DNA of 8,156 nt, taken from Porphyromonadaceae bacterium (GTDB taxonomy: Bacteria; Bacteroidota; Bacteroidia; Bacteroidales; Tannerellaceae). The position numbers and the translations under genes were made by a program. The DNA lies in NCBI GenBank assembly GCA_003517945.1, contig DOZP01000260.1:6030-14185 (forward strand), written 5' to 3'. This document shows, piece by piece, positions 1-7,731 of this stretch (position 1 is the stretch's first letter; each line of letters starts with the position of its first letter). The notes under the pieces were generated by a model. That model did no database searches. It worked only from the letters and a program-made list of their open reading frames with translations, and was not told where the DNA came from.

Positions 1-3000
1 TGTTTGATAATTCACGTAAATCAAGTGCGGTCAAATCGGATGCTAATCGTCCGTTAAAATCGTTGTCTGATAGTCTGAAAGGTAAGCAAGGACGCTTCCG
101 TCAGAATCTGTTAGGTAAGCGTGTTGACTATTCGGCCCGTTCGGTTATTGTGGTAGGGCCTGAGCTTAAAATGGGCGAATGTGGTATTCCTAAAGATATG
201 GCGGCAGAGCTTTACAAGCCGTTTATTATTCGTAAGCTGATAGAGCGCGGTATTGTCAAGACTGTTAAATCGGCAAAGAAAATTGTAGATAGAAAAGAGC
301 CTGTTGTCTGGGATATCCTGGAATATGTGATGAAGGGACATCCTGTACTTCTGAACCGTGCACCGACTTTGCACCGTCTTGGTATACAGGCATTTCAGCC
401 GCGAATGATCGAAGGAAAGGCTATTCAGTTACACCCCTTGGCATGTACTGCATTCAATGCTGACTTCGATGGAGACCAGATGGCAGTTCATTTACCACTT
501 GGTAATGAAGCTATTCTGGAAGCACAGATGTTGATGCTTGCTTCTCACAATATTCTTAATCCTGCAAACGGCGCTCCTATTACCGTGCCTTCACAGGATA
601 TGGTATTGGGATTGTATTATATTACAAAGACGCGTGTGGGAATGAAGGGGGAAGGACTTACATTCTACGGTCCGGAAGAGGCAACCATTGCATATAATGA
701 GGGAAGACTTGGTATACATGCTATTATCAAAGTTTGTATTGAAGATGTTGATGAAAACGGTGAATTCGTAAAGAAAATAGTCGACACGAGTGTAGGCCGT
801 CTGATGGTTAACGAATATATACCAAGGGAAGTCGGATTTATCAATGAGGTGTTAGGGAAGAAAGCTTTGCGTGATATCATCAGTAAGGTGATAAAAACGT
901 GTGGTGTCGCCCGTACCTGCCAGTTCCTTGACGATATAAAAAATCTCGGATATTATATGGCTTTTAAAGGCGGATTGTCTTTCAATCTCGCTGATGTGAT
1001 TATTCCGGAAGAAAAGGATGAATTTGTGAAAGAAGGATACGATGAGGTAGAACAAATCGTGTCAAACTATAGCATGGGATTTATCACAAACAATGAACGT
1101 TATAATCAGATTATTGATACATGGACGCATGTTAACAGCAAATTGTCAAAAGTCCTGATTGATAAATTGAGTTCGGATAATGACGGATTCAATTCTATCT
1201 TTATGATGATGGATTCCGGCGCCCGTGGTTCGAAAGAACAGATACGCCAGCTTTCCGGTATGCGTGGATTGATGGCTAAACCGCAAAAGAGCGGAAGCGA
1301 TGGCGGCCAGATTATTGAAAATCCGATTTTGTCGAACTTTAAGGAAGGTTTGTCTGTGCTGGAATATTTTATTTCTACACACGGTGCGCGTAAAGGTTTG
1401 GCCGATACCGCATTGAAAACAGCGGATGCCGGATATCTGACACGCCGTCTTGTGGATGTTTCGCATGATGTGATTGTCAATGAGGAAGATTGCGGAACAC
1501 TTCGCGGATTGACATGTACCGAGCTTAAAAATAATGAGGATGTGATTGCCAATCTTTATGAACGTATTCTCGGACGTGTTTCGGTTCATGATATCATTCA
1601 TCCGCTAACCGGTAAAATAATTGTAAAAGCCGGAGAAGAAATACGTGAAAAGGAGGCGGAAGAAATACAAAATTCTCCGATTGAGAGTGTTGAAATACGT
1701 TCGGTGCTTACCTGTGAATCAAAGAAGGGAGTCTGTGCAAAATGTTACGGACGTAACCTTGCCACGGGCCAGATGGTTCAGAAAGGGGAGGTCGTCGGCG
1801 TGATTGCGGCACAGTCTATTGGTGAACCGGGTACGCAGCTTACGCTTCGTACGTTCCACGTCGGTGGTATCGCGTCAAATATTGTAACGGAAAACAGTCT
1901 TGTTTCAAAGTATGACGGTATTCTTGAAATCGATGAATTACGTACGGTTTATTCGGTTGATGATAAATGTAATGTGGTGGTGAGCCGTTTGGCTGAAATG
2001 CGTATTGTCGAACCAAATACGAAAATCGTTTTACATAATAATAATATCCCTTACGGTGCGAAGCTATTCTTTAATAGCGGAGATCTGGTTAAAAAGGGAG
2101 ATAAGATTATGGAATGGGACCCGTTCAATGCTGTAATTATTGCTGAAGCGGATGGTAAGATCGCTTTTGACAGCATGGAAGAAAATATCACTTATAAGGT
2201 AGAAAGTGATGAAACTACAGGTTTGAAGGAGATGATTATTATAGAGTCTAAGGATAAAACGAAAGCACCTTCGGCTCATATTATCGACTCTAAGAAGAAT
2301 ATATTGAAGAATTATTCATTACCTCTGGGTGCTCACATCACGAAATTGGCAGGTGATCCGGTTAAGAGTGGTGAGGTATTGGTGAAGATACCCCGTGCTG
2401 TTGGTAAGACCGGCGATATCACCGGTGGTCTTCCCCGTGTGACGGAGTTGTTTGAAGCTCGTAATCCGTCTAATCCGGCGGTCGTATCGGAAATAGACGG
2501 GGAGATTACATTTGGTAAGATCAAACGTGGTAACCGTGAAATTATTGTCACTTCCAAATTGGGAGAAGAAAAGAAATATATGGTTCCATTGTCAAAACAG
2601 TTGTTGGTACAGGAAAACGATTACGTACGTGCAGGTATGCCGTTATCAGACGGTGCTATTACACCTGCGGATATTCTTGCCATTAAAGGTCCTACGGCTG
2701 TTCAGGAATATATTGTGAACGAAGTGCAGGATGTATACCGTCTGCAGGGAGTGAAGATTAACGATAAGCACTTTGAGGTGATTGTGCGTCAGATGATGCG
2801 TAAGGTAGAGGTCGTTGATCCGGGTGATACCCGCTTCCTTGAACAACAGGTCGTTGACAAACTTGAAATCATGGACGAAAACGACCGTATATGGGGTAAG
2901 AAAGTTGTTACGGATGCGGGTGATTCTCAGACTCTCAGGCCGGGACAGATTGTGACGGCACGTAAACTGAGAGATGAAAATAGCCAGTTGAAACGCCGTG

Positions 3001-3344
3001 ATATGAGACACGTTCAGGTACGCGATGCGATTCCTGCTACGACGAACCAGATACTGCAGGGTATTACCCGTGCGGCGTTACAAACTTCGAGCTTTATGTC
3101 TGCCGCTTCATTCCAGGAAACGACAAAAGTATTGAATGAAGCTGCTATCAATGGAAAAACGGATTATCTGGAAGGATTGAAGGAGAATGTGATTTGCGGG
3201 CATCTCATACCGGCCGGTACGGGACAACGTGAATACGACCGTATCATTGTCGGTGCAAAGGATGAGTTTGACCGTAATGCTTCTGTCCGTAGTTCTGTTC
3301 GTTCAAGAGAAGATGATGGAATAAAGATGGAGTTTAAAGACTAA
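1..3344 (+). CDS. rpoC: DNA-directed RNA polymerase subunit beta' (5' truncated by window edge)
   Basis: Catalytic largest subunit of RNA polymerase. The frame is open from base 3 and the protein already matches RpoC there, so the gene enters from the left; a TTG at 63 is internal. About 1113 residues are present, and roughly 300 N-terminal ones (N-terminal zinc finger, most of the clamp) are missing. Counting the codon at 3 as residue 1: the Mg-binding NADFDGDQM lies at 152-160 (Asp 154, 156, 158); the bridge helix is about 445-483; zinc ligands are Cys 497, 571, 578 and 581, with exactly the E. coli spacing of C814/C888/C895/C898; the trigger loop [13 protein letters not shown] is at 610-622, with His619 matching E. 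coli H936. About 183 residues (623-805) then intervene before ITGGLPRV, an SI3-type trigger-loop insertion. A short insertion after the MRGLMAKP motif is, as I recall, normal for Bacteroidota. The C terminus is intact and no frameshift is seen. Confidence 0.98.
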   Translation, partial: FDNSRKSSAVKSDANRPLKSLSDSLKGKQGRFRQNLLGKRVDYSARSVIVVGPELKMGECGIPKDMAAELYKPFIIRKLIERGIVKTVKSAKKIVDRKEPVVWDILEYVMKGHPVLLNRAPTLHRLGIQAFQPRMIEGKAIQLHPLACTAFNADFDGDQMAVHLPLGNEAILEAQMLMLASHNILNPANGAPITVPSQDMVLGLYYITKTRVGMKGEGLTFYGPEEATIAYNEGRLGIHAIIKVCIEDVDENGEFVKKIVDTSVGRLMVNEYIPREVGFINEVLGKKALRDIISKVIKTCGVARTCQFLDDIKNLGYYMAFKGGLSFNLADVIIPEEKDEFVKEGYDEVEQIVSNYSMGFITNNERYNQIIDTWTHVNSKLSKVLIDKLSSDNDGFNSIFMMMDSGARGSKEQIRQLSGMRGLMAKPQKSGSDGGQIIENPILSNFKEGLSVLEYFISTHGARKGLADTALKTADAGYLTRRLVDVSHDVIVNEEDCGTLRGLTCTELKNNEDVIANLYERILGRVSVHDIIHPLTGKIIVKAGEEIREKEAEEIQNSPIESVEIRSVLTCESKKGVCAKCYGRNLATGQMVQKGEVVGVIAAQSIGEPGTQLTLRTFHVGGIASNIVTENSLVSKYDGILEIDELRTVYSVDDKCNVVVSRLAEMRIVEPNTKIVLHNNNIPYGAKLFFNSGDLVKKGDKIMEWDPFNAVIIAEADGKIAFDSMEENITYKVESDETTGLKEMIIIESKDKTKAPSAHIIDSKKNILKNYSLPLGAHITKLAGDPVKSGEVLVKIPRAVGKTGDITGGLPRVTELFEARNPSNPAVVSEIDGEITFGKIKRGNREIIVTSKLGEEKKYMVPLSKQLLVQENDYVRAGMPLSDGAITPADILAIKGPTAVQEYIVNEVQDVYRLQGVKINDKHFEVIVRQMMRKVEVVDPGDTRFLEQQVVDKLEIMDENDRIWGKKVVTDAGDSQTLRPGQIVTARKLRDENSQLKRRDMRHVQVRDAIPATTNQILQGITRAALQTSSFMSAASFQETTKVLNEAAINGKTDYLEGLKENVICGHLIPAGTGQREYDRIIVGAKDEFDRNASVRSSVRSREDDGIKMEFKD

Positions 3345-3370
3345 AAATCGTTTTTATCATTTCTTCAAAA

Positions 3371-4912
3371 ATGTTTGATAACACACAAAAAGCATTAATT
3401 GCCGTTGCCGGAGATAAAGATTTATGTATTATTTCCAAAATGGCAAATCGTCACGGCCTGATTACCGGTGCTACCGGTACAGGTAAGACGTGTACGTTGC
3501 AGAATATGGCGGAGACGTTCAGTAATATGGGCGTTCCCGTCTTTGCGACGGACATTAAGGGTGATCTTTCCGGAGTTAGTAAAGCAGGTGGCGGTAATGT
3601 TAATTTGCAAAAAAGTGTAGATGCAAATAATTTGGCTTCCAGGGGCTTTGAATACCGGGGGTTTCCTGTTTGTTTTTGGGATATCTTTGGTGAACAGGGA
3701 CATCCGTTGCGTACTACGGTATCTGAAATGGGCCCTTTGTTATTCAGTCGGTTGCTTGATTTGAATGATGTACAAAGCAGTGTGTTGACAATGGCTTTTC
3801 GTATAGCGGATGATGAGAATCTGCTTCTTTTGGATTTAAAAGATTTACGAAAGATGCTTGAACATATCGGTTCTGAACGTAATCAGTATACCGTAAAATA
3901 TGGAAATGTATCTCCTGTAAGTATAGGGGCTATCCAACGAGGTCTATTGACGCTTGAAGAACAAGGCGGTGATAAATTTTTCGGTGAACCTGCATTGGAT
4001 ATTTTTGATTTTATGCAGACACAGGGAGGAAGGGGGATTATCAATATTCTGGAAGCGGATAAACTGATACGTTCGCCAAAGATTTATACTTCATTTCTTC
4101 TATATCTTTTGTCCGAGTTATTTGAAGAGTTACCGGAAGTCGGCGATTTGGACAAACCGAAGCTGGTTTTCTTTTTTGATGAGGCCCATATGTTATTCAA
4201 TGATATATCGAAGGCTTTACTTGAAAAAATTGAACAGGTGGTACGGTTAATTCGTTCAAAAGGGGTTGGTATCTATTTCTGTACACAAAATCCGTTGGAT
4301 GTACCTGAAACGATACTGGGTCAGATGGGTAATCGTGTGCAACATGCGTTGCGTGCTTTCACTCCCCGTGACCAGAAAGCGGTATCTACGGCCGCATCGA
4401 CTTTTCGTCAGAATCCGGCATTTGATACGAAAAAAGTAATTACTGAGTTGGCTGTAGGAGAAGCGCTGGTCTCTTTTCTGGATGAAAAGGGAAGTCCTTC
4501 TGTTGTGGAACGGGCTGTTGTAGTGCCTCCGGAAGGACAAGCCGGGCCTATTACTCCTGATGAACGTCAGCGCCTAATGCGGACGTCTCTGGTATTTGGT
4601 AAATACGAACGTGTGATAGACCGGGAATCTGCTTTTGAAATATTGTCGGAACGGATAGATAGCGTGCAGCAGGCGAGAGAGGCGGCGGAACGTCAGAAAG
4701 AAGATGCTAAACTTCAGAAAGAACAGGAAAAGGCGGCGCTTCAGCAACAACGAGAACAGGCACGTCTGGAACGCGAAAAGAAACGTGAATGGAATAGCAG
4801 TGCGATGGGAAGCCTTACAAAAATGGTTTCTACTAAAGCAAAGCGTGAAGCCGTCAATACTTTATTCAAATTCGGACGCGGATTGCTTGGTTCCTTACTG
4901 AAAGGGAAATGA
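3371..4912 (+). CDS. HerA-like / YjgR family (DUF853) P-loop ATPase
   Basis: A 513-residue putative DNA-translocase-like ATPase of the DUF853 (E. coli YjgR) family, distantly related to HerA/FtsK. Its cellular role is not established. The N terminus leads straight into the family signature [17 protein letters not shown], with Walker A GATGTGKT at 33-40, followed by the [15 protein letters not shown] segment. Walker B is LVFFFDEAH, with Asp270-Glu271. An Arg/Gln-rich stretch ([20 protein letters not shown]) follows as in the family. Residues ~427-472 are a highly charged Gln/Glu/Lys/Arg coiled coil. A basic, Gly/Leu-rich tail (ending [13 protein letters not shown]) resembles the YjgR C terminus. 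Length is close to the ~500 residues usual for the family. The ATG at 3371 is chosen because it gives the expected short N terminus; there is no clear Shine-Dalgarno, as is common in Bacteroidota. It lies 26 nt after rpoC with no terminator between, so cotranscription is likely. Confidence 0.93.
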   Translation: MFDNTQKALIAVAGDKDLCIISKMANRHGLITGATGTGKTCTLQNMAETFSNMGVPVFATDIKGDLSGVSKAGGGNVNLQKSVDANNLASRGFEYRGFPVCFWDIFGEQGHPLRTTVSEMGPLLFSRLLDLNDVQSSVLTMAFRIADDENLLLLDLKDLRKMLEHIGSERNQYTVKYGNVSPVSIGAIQRGLLTLEEQGGDKFFGEPALDIFDFMQTQGGRGIINILEADKLIRSPKIYTSFLLYLLSELFEELPEVGDLDKPKLVFFFDEAHMLFNDISKALLEKIEQVVRLIRSKGVGIYFCTQNPLDVPETILGQMGNRVQHALRAFTPRDQKAVSTAASTFRQNPAFDTKKVITELAVGEALVSFLDEKGSPSVVERAVVVPPEGQAGPITPDERQRLMRTSLVFGKYERVIDRESAFEILSERIDSVQQAREAAERQKEDAKLQKEQEKAALQQQREQARLEREKKREWNSSAMGSLTKMVSTKAKREAVNTLFKFGRGLLGSLLKGK

Positions 4913-4935
4913 TAAAATTGGCTCTCGGGCTTGAT

Positions 4936-4959
4936 TTTTCGAATAGGCTATTCAGAAAA
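4936..4959. repeat. AT-rich imperfect inverted repeat
   Basis: Left arm TTTTCGAATA (4936-4945), loop GGC, right arm TATTCAGAAAA (4949-4959). The arms pair over 10 bp with one bulged A at 4954. There is no T tract directly after it on the plus strand, and its GC content is low, so it is a poor stand-alone terminator. It sits 24 nt after the ATPase stop codon and could be a 3'-end stabilising stem or chance. Confidence 0.35.
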
Positions 4960-4991
4960 TGATAATCTGAAATTATTCAATGTATATCAAT

Positions 4992-5036
4992 AAAAAAATC
5001 CAAACATCTCTTTATTAGGTGTTTGGATTAGTTTTT
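4992..5036. terminator. Bidirectional rho-independent terminator between the ATPase gene and tRNA-Gln
   Basis: AATCCAAACA (4997-5006) pairs perfectly with TGTTTGGATT (5020-5029). Inside that, 5007-5009 can pair with 5017-5019 (one G-U wobble), giving up to 13 bp around a 7-nt loop. On the minus strand the stem runs straight into a T tract (complement of A 4992-4998), a classic intrinsic terminator 8 nt past the tRNA 3' end. On the plus strand the stem is followed after two bases by TTTTT (5032-5036), so it can also end the rpoC/ATPase transcript. It is positioned between convergent genes, as expected for a shared terminator. Confidence 0.85.
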
Positions 5037-5037
5037 G

Positions 5038-5108
5038 TTGTTCTACAAGGACTCGAACCTTGAATTTCAGGACCAGAATCTGACGTGTTACCATTACACC
5101 ATAGAACA
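5038..5108 (-). tRNA. tRNA-Gln (anticodon CUG)
   Basis: A 71-nt cloverleaf can be folded by hand on the minus strand. The acceptor stem is TGTTCTA/TAGAACA with all 7 pairs intact, including the weak U1-A72 pair typical of glutamine tRNAs. The D arm is GTGT-AATGGTA-ACAC. The anticodon loop is TTCTGGT with anticodon CTG at 5074-5076. The variable region is 4 nt. The T arm is CAAGG-TTCGAGT-CCTTG. The discriminator is A (5038) and CCA is not encoded (the next bases are CAA), so it must be added enzymatically. One oddity is an A31-C39 mismatch closing the anticodon stem; the other four pairs hold. It is oriented against the flanking protein genes and has its own promoter and terminator. Confidence 0.95.
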
Positions 5109-5128
5109 ATTTGTTTTTTTTGACGGTG

Positions 5129-5159
5129 CAAAAGTATATTTTTTTTTTGTTTTTGCAAA
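5129..5159 (-). promoter_or_regulatory. Bacteroidota-type promoter for tRNA-Gln
   Basis: Read on the minus strand, a -33 element TTTG (5159-5156) is followed by exactly 19 nt and a -7 element TACTTTTG (5136-5129), fitting the Bacteroides consensus TTTG/TAnnTTTG. The -7 box ends 20 nt before the tRNA 5' end, giving a short leader. The spacer is almost wholly A (ten A, then C, then five A). The element continues as TTTTGCAC, matching the rsfS promoter downstream. Confidence 0.75.
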
Positions 5160-5266
5160 ATAATTGAGAAAATAAATTGAATTTGTTTTTGTGCCGGGTT
5201 CTGCGATTATCTTTAACTGGCACTGAGGACGGTGGCGTTTCGGCAATAAAAATAAACCGGATTTAT
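5160..5266. other. Intergenic region between divergent promoters
   Basis: No coding signal. It holds a possible hairpin, GTGCCGG (5191-5197) with CTGGCAC (5217-5223), seven pairs including one G-U, around a 19-nt loop. It also has a TATCTTTA (5208-5215) that resembles a -7 box but has no TTTG at the right distance (16 or 22 nt instead of about 19). Neither is strong enough to call as a functional site. Confidence 0.4.
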
Positions 5267-5297
5267 TTTGTATTGCTCTCAACTTGCATTATCTTTG
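5267..5297 (+). promoter_or_regulatory. Bacteroidota-type promoter for rsfS-ftsH-cdsA
   Basis: TTTG (5267-5270), then 19 nt, then TATCTTTG (5290-5297): a full match to the Bacteroides primary-sigma consensus TTTG/TAnnTTTG. Transcription would start near 5303, giving a leader of about 28 nt before the rsfS ATG. A weak purine-rich AGGA at 5316-5319 lies 11 nt before that ATG. Confidence 0.82.
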
Positions 5298-5330
5298 CAC
5301 GTTGAGAATAAAAAAAGGATTATATATTGA

Positions 5331-5690
5331 ATGAATCAAACTAATTTATTAGTGGAGGCAATCGTAAAAGGATTGCAGGAAAAAAAAGGACATGGCATTG
5401 TTGTTGTGGATTTAAGGGAGATACAGGGTGCAATATGTCAATATATGGTTATATGTGAAGGAAATAATCCTAATCAGATTTCATCTTTATCAGATTCAGT
5501 GTGGGAGATGGTTCATCATGACATTAAGGAAAAACCGGTTTCCGTGCAAGGGTTGCGTAATGCCCAATGGGTAGGTATGGATTATGGCACGGTTCTTGTC
5601 CATATATTCTTGCCTGAGACGCGCTCTTTTTATCGCCTCGAAAGTTTATGGGAAGATTCGAAAATTAAGAGAATTCCGGATATAGACTGA
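5331..5690 (+). CDS. rsfS: Ribosome silencing factor RsfS (Iojap family)
   Basis: A 119-residue RsfS/Iojap protein. Family members bind uL14 on the 50S subunit and block 30S joining, lowering translation when nutrients are scarce. The match is over the whole length: an N-terminal helix, GIVVVDLREIQGAICQYMVICEGN (the strand pair with the conserved VxDL turn), a helix with NPNQISSLSDSV, then the most conserved block GLRNAQWVGMDYGTVLVHIF followed by LPETRSFYRLESLW. The length is usual for the family. The ATG at 5331 is the only good start, just after a consensus promoter. ftsH begins 29 nt after the stop with no terminator, so this is the first gene of an rsfS-ftsH-cdsA unit, an order typical of Bacteroidales. 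Confidence 0.96.
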   Translation: MNQTNLLVEAIVKGLQEKKGHGIVVVDLREIQGAICQYMVICEGNNPNQISSLSDSVWEMVHHDIKEKPVSVQGLRNAQWVGMDYGTVLVHIFLPETRSFYRLESLWEDSKIKRIPDID

Positions 5691-5719
5691 TTTTATATGA
5701 TTGTGGAAGTATACGTGAT

Positions 5720-7693
5720 ATGGAAGAAAAAAATAGAAATACACAAAAAAACAATAACGATAATATTCCGAAAAATCCAAACGGGAATAAGAAGTCAAGT
5801 TTTAGTTTATGGTGGATTTACGCGCTTATTTTTATACCGTTGATAACACTGTATCTTGTTAATGACTCATCATCCGCGAAAGAAATAGGTTGGACTGAAT
5901 TCCAGCAAATGGTACGTGATGACGTGTTTGATGAAATGGTGGTTTTCAATAAGAAAAATGTGTTGGAAGCTACGGTTAAAAAAGATAAATATCAGGAGGT
6001 TTTTAAGCAGGATGCCTCCAAAGCGGAAGAACTTGGCGCCAAAGTACTGGTGAAAATTCCTTCGGCAGACAAATTTTCCGATTTTTATGACAAGGAAGTT
6101 TCGGAAAATAATATATCTGCCCGTGTTACTTATAAAGAGGGAGATGACATGTTATGGAATATCCTGATATCCATAGGACCTTTTGTTATTATCATCCTGA
6201 TTTGGTTCTTAATTATGCGCCGTATGTCGGGAGGTGTAGGAGGCGGTGGAATGGGAGTGTTCAATGTCGGGAAATCCAAAGCGCAGCTTTTCGATAAAGA
6301 CGGAACAAATAAGATTACATTTAAGGATGTGGCGGGCCTTTCCGAAGCCAAACAAGAGGTGGAAGAAATTGTATCATTTCTTAAAAACCCGGGTAAATAT
6401 ACGGAGCTTGGCGGGAAAATACCAAAAGGGGCTTTGTTGGTAGGTCCTCCGGGGACAGGTAAAACGTTATTGGCAAAAGCTGTGGCTGGTGAAGCGAATG
6501 TTCCTTTTTTTTCTCTTTCGGGTTCGGATTTTGTAGAAATGTTTGTCGGGGTGGGGGCTTCGCGTGTACGTGATTTATTTCGTCAGGCGAAAGAGAAATC
6601 TCCGTGTATTGTCTTTATTGATGAAATAGACGCGGTTGGTCGTGCCCGTGGGAAAAATGCGAATATGAATGCCAACGATGAGCGGGAAAATACGTTAAAC
6701 CAGTTGCTGACGGAAATGGACGGTTTCGGATCGAACAGTGGTGTGATTATATTGGCTGCTACAAACCGGGCGGATGTATTGGATAAGGCATTACTGCGTG
6801 CAGGACGTTTCGATCGTCAGATACATGTGGAATTGCCGGATCTGAATGAAAGAAAAGAGATTTTTGCGGTTCATCTCCGTCCGATAAAAACGGATTCGAG
6901 TGTTGATATGGATTTTCTTGCGAAACAAACGCCGGGGTTTTCAGGTGCCGATATAGCAAATGTTTGTAATGAAGCTGCATTGATTGCGGCGCGTAATGGT
7001 AAGAAGTTTGTTCAGAAAGAAGATTTTATGAGTGCCGTAGACCGTATTGTAGGTGGTCTTGAAAAGCGGAGTAAGATCATGACGGAAAATGAGCGCAGGA
7101 GTATTGCCATTCATGAAGCGGGTCATGCGTCCCTGAGTTGGTTACTGGAACATGCGAATCCATTGGTGAAAGTTACAATTGTGCCGCGTGGTAAGGCGCT
7201 TGGGGCCGCATGGTATCTTCCTGAAGAGCGTCAGATAACGACGCGCGAGCAATTATTGGATGAAATGTGTGCTACGTTGGGTGGCCGTGCAGCCGAAGAG
7301 TTGTTTTTGGGAGATATTTCCACAGGAGCGTCTAATGATCTTGAACGGGTCACCAAACAGGCTTACGCCATGGTTGTTTATTTTGGTATGAGTCAAAAGA
7401 TGCCGAATCTCAATTATTATGATTCTACGGGTCAGGATTGGGGGTTTACAAAGCCTTATAGTGAGGAGACGGCTAAAATGATTGATTATGAAGTGCAGCA
7501 TATCGTTAATGAGCAATATGGACGGGCGAAACGTATGCTTTCCGAATATGCGGAGAAACATAGTCAACTGGCTGAACTTCTGCTCAAATCCGAAGTTATT
7601 TATACGGAAGATGTGGAGCATATTTTCGGAAAACGTCCATGGCTGTCCCGTAGTGAAGAGATTATGGAAAAGCAAAACGGAGAGAATAAATAA
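5720..7693 (+). CDS. ftsH: ATP-dependent zinc metalloprotease FtsH
   Basis: A 657-residue membrane-anchored AAA+ protease that extracts and degrades misfolded membrane proteins and some regulators. Domains in order: an Asn/Lys-rich cytoplasmic N terminus (1-29), TM1 (~30-47), a periplasmic domain (~48-143), TM2 (~146-166), a Gly-rich linker (~169-180), and the AAA module. The AAA module has Walker A GPPGTGKT (242-249), pore motif MFVG (274-277), Walker B FIDEID (Asp301-Glu302), and arginine fingers in GRFDR (Arg363, Arg366). The protease domain follows, with zinc motif HEAGH (465-469) and a third ligand, Asp540, in STGASND. All catalytic residues are present. The C terminus is short (ends EKQNGENK). 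The ATG at 5720 has a weak TGGAAG 10 nt upstream. The gene lies 29 nt after rsfS and 38 nt before cdsA, so it is probably read from the promoter at 5267. Confidence 0.98.
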   Translation: MEEKNRNTQKNNNDNIPKNPNGNKKSSFSLWWIYALIFIPLITLYLVNDSSSAKEIGWTEFQQMVRDDVFDEMVVFNKKNVLEATVKKDKYQEVFKQDASKAEELGAKVLVKIPSADKFSDFYDKEVSENNISARVTYKEGDDMLWNILISIGPFVIIILIWFLIMRRMSGGVGGGGMGVFNVGKSKAQLFDKDGTNKITFKDVAGLSEAKQEVEEIVSFLKNPGKYTELGGKIPKGALLVGPPGTGKTLLAKAVAGEANVPFFSLSGSDFVEMFVGVGASRVRDLFRQAKEKSPCIVFIDEIDAVGRARGKNANMNANDERENTLNQLLTEMDGFGSNSGVIILAATNRADVLDKALLRAGRFDRQIHVELPDLNERKEIFAVHLRPIKTDSSVDMDFLAKQTPGFSGADIANVCNEAALIAARNGKKFVQKEDFMSAVDRIVGGLEKRSKIMTENERRSIAIHEAGHASLSWLLEHANPLVKVTIVPRGKALGAAWYLPEERQITTREQLLDEMCATLGGRAAEELFLGDISTGASNDLERVTKQAYAMVVYFGMSQKMPNLNYYDSTGQDWGFTKPYSEETAKMIDYEVQHIVNEQYGRAKRMLSEYAEKHSQLAELLLKSEVIYTEDVEHIFGKRPWLSRSEEIMEKQNGENK

Positions 7694-7731
7694 AAGGCAG
7701 GATATAGCGAGTGAAGTAAAGCGATTTAACC

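Noticed and set aside
1106..1601. Two overlapping minus-strand open frames of about 150 codons
   Set aside because: Both lie entirely inside rpoC, antisense to its most conserved part; the proteins show no recognisable domain.
2646..3011. Minus-strand open frame of 121 codons
   Set aside because: Antisense shadow of the rpoC C-terminal region, with no start context or family resemblance.
63..3344. rpoC starting at the TTG at 63
   Set aside because: The 20 codons before it are open and match conserved RpoC sequence ([15 protein letters not shown]), so the gene continues to the window edge.
3345..3370. Separate promoter or terminator between rpoC and the ATPase gene
   Set aside because: The 26-nt gap is AT-rich but has no hairpin and no TTTG/TAnnTTTG pair.
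5182..5215. Second promoter with TATCTTTA at 5208-5215
   Set aside because: The -7 box lacks the final G, and the available TTTG elements are 16 or 22 nt away instead of about 19; the site at 5267-5297 is a full match.
4987..5223. Minus-strand open frame of 78 codons
   Set aside because: It runs through the tRNA promoter, the whole tRNA-Gln gene and the terminator, so it is not a plausible protein gene.
7253..7675. Minus-strand open frame of 140 codons
   Set aside because: Antisense to the FtsH protease domain, whose zinc ligand and other motifs explain the sequence.
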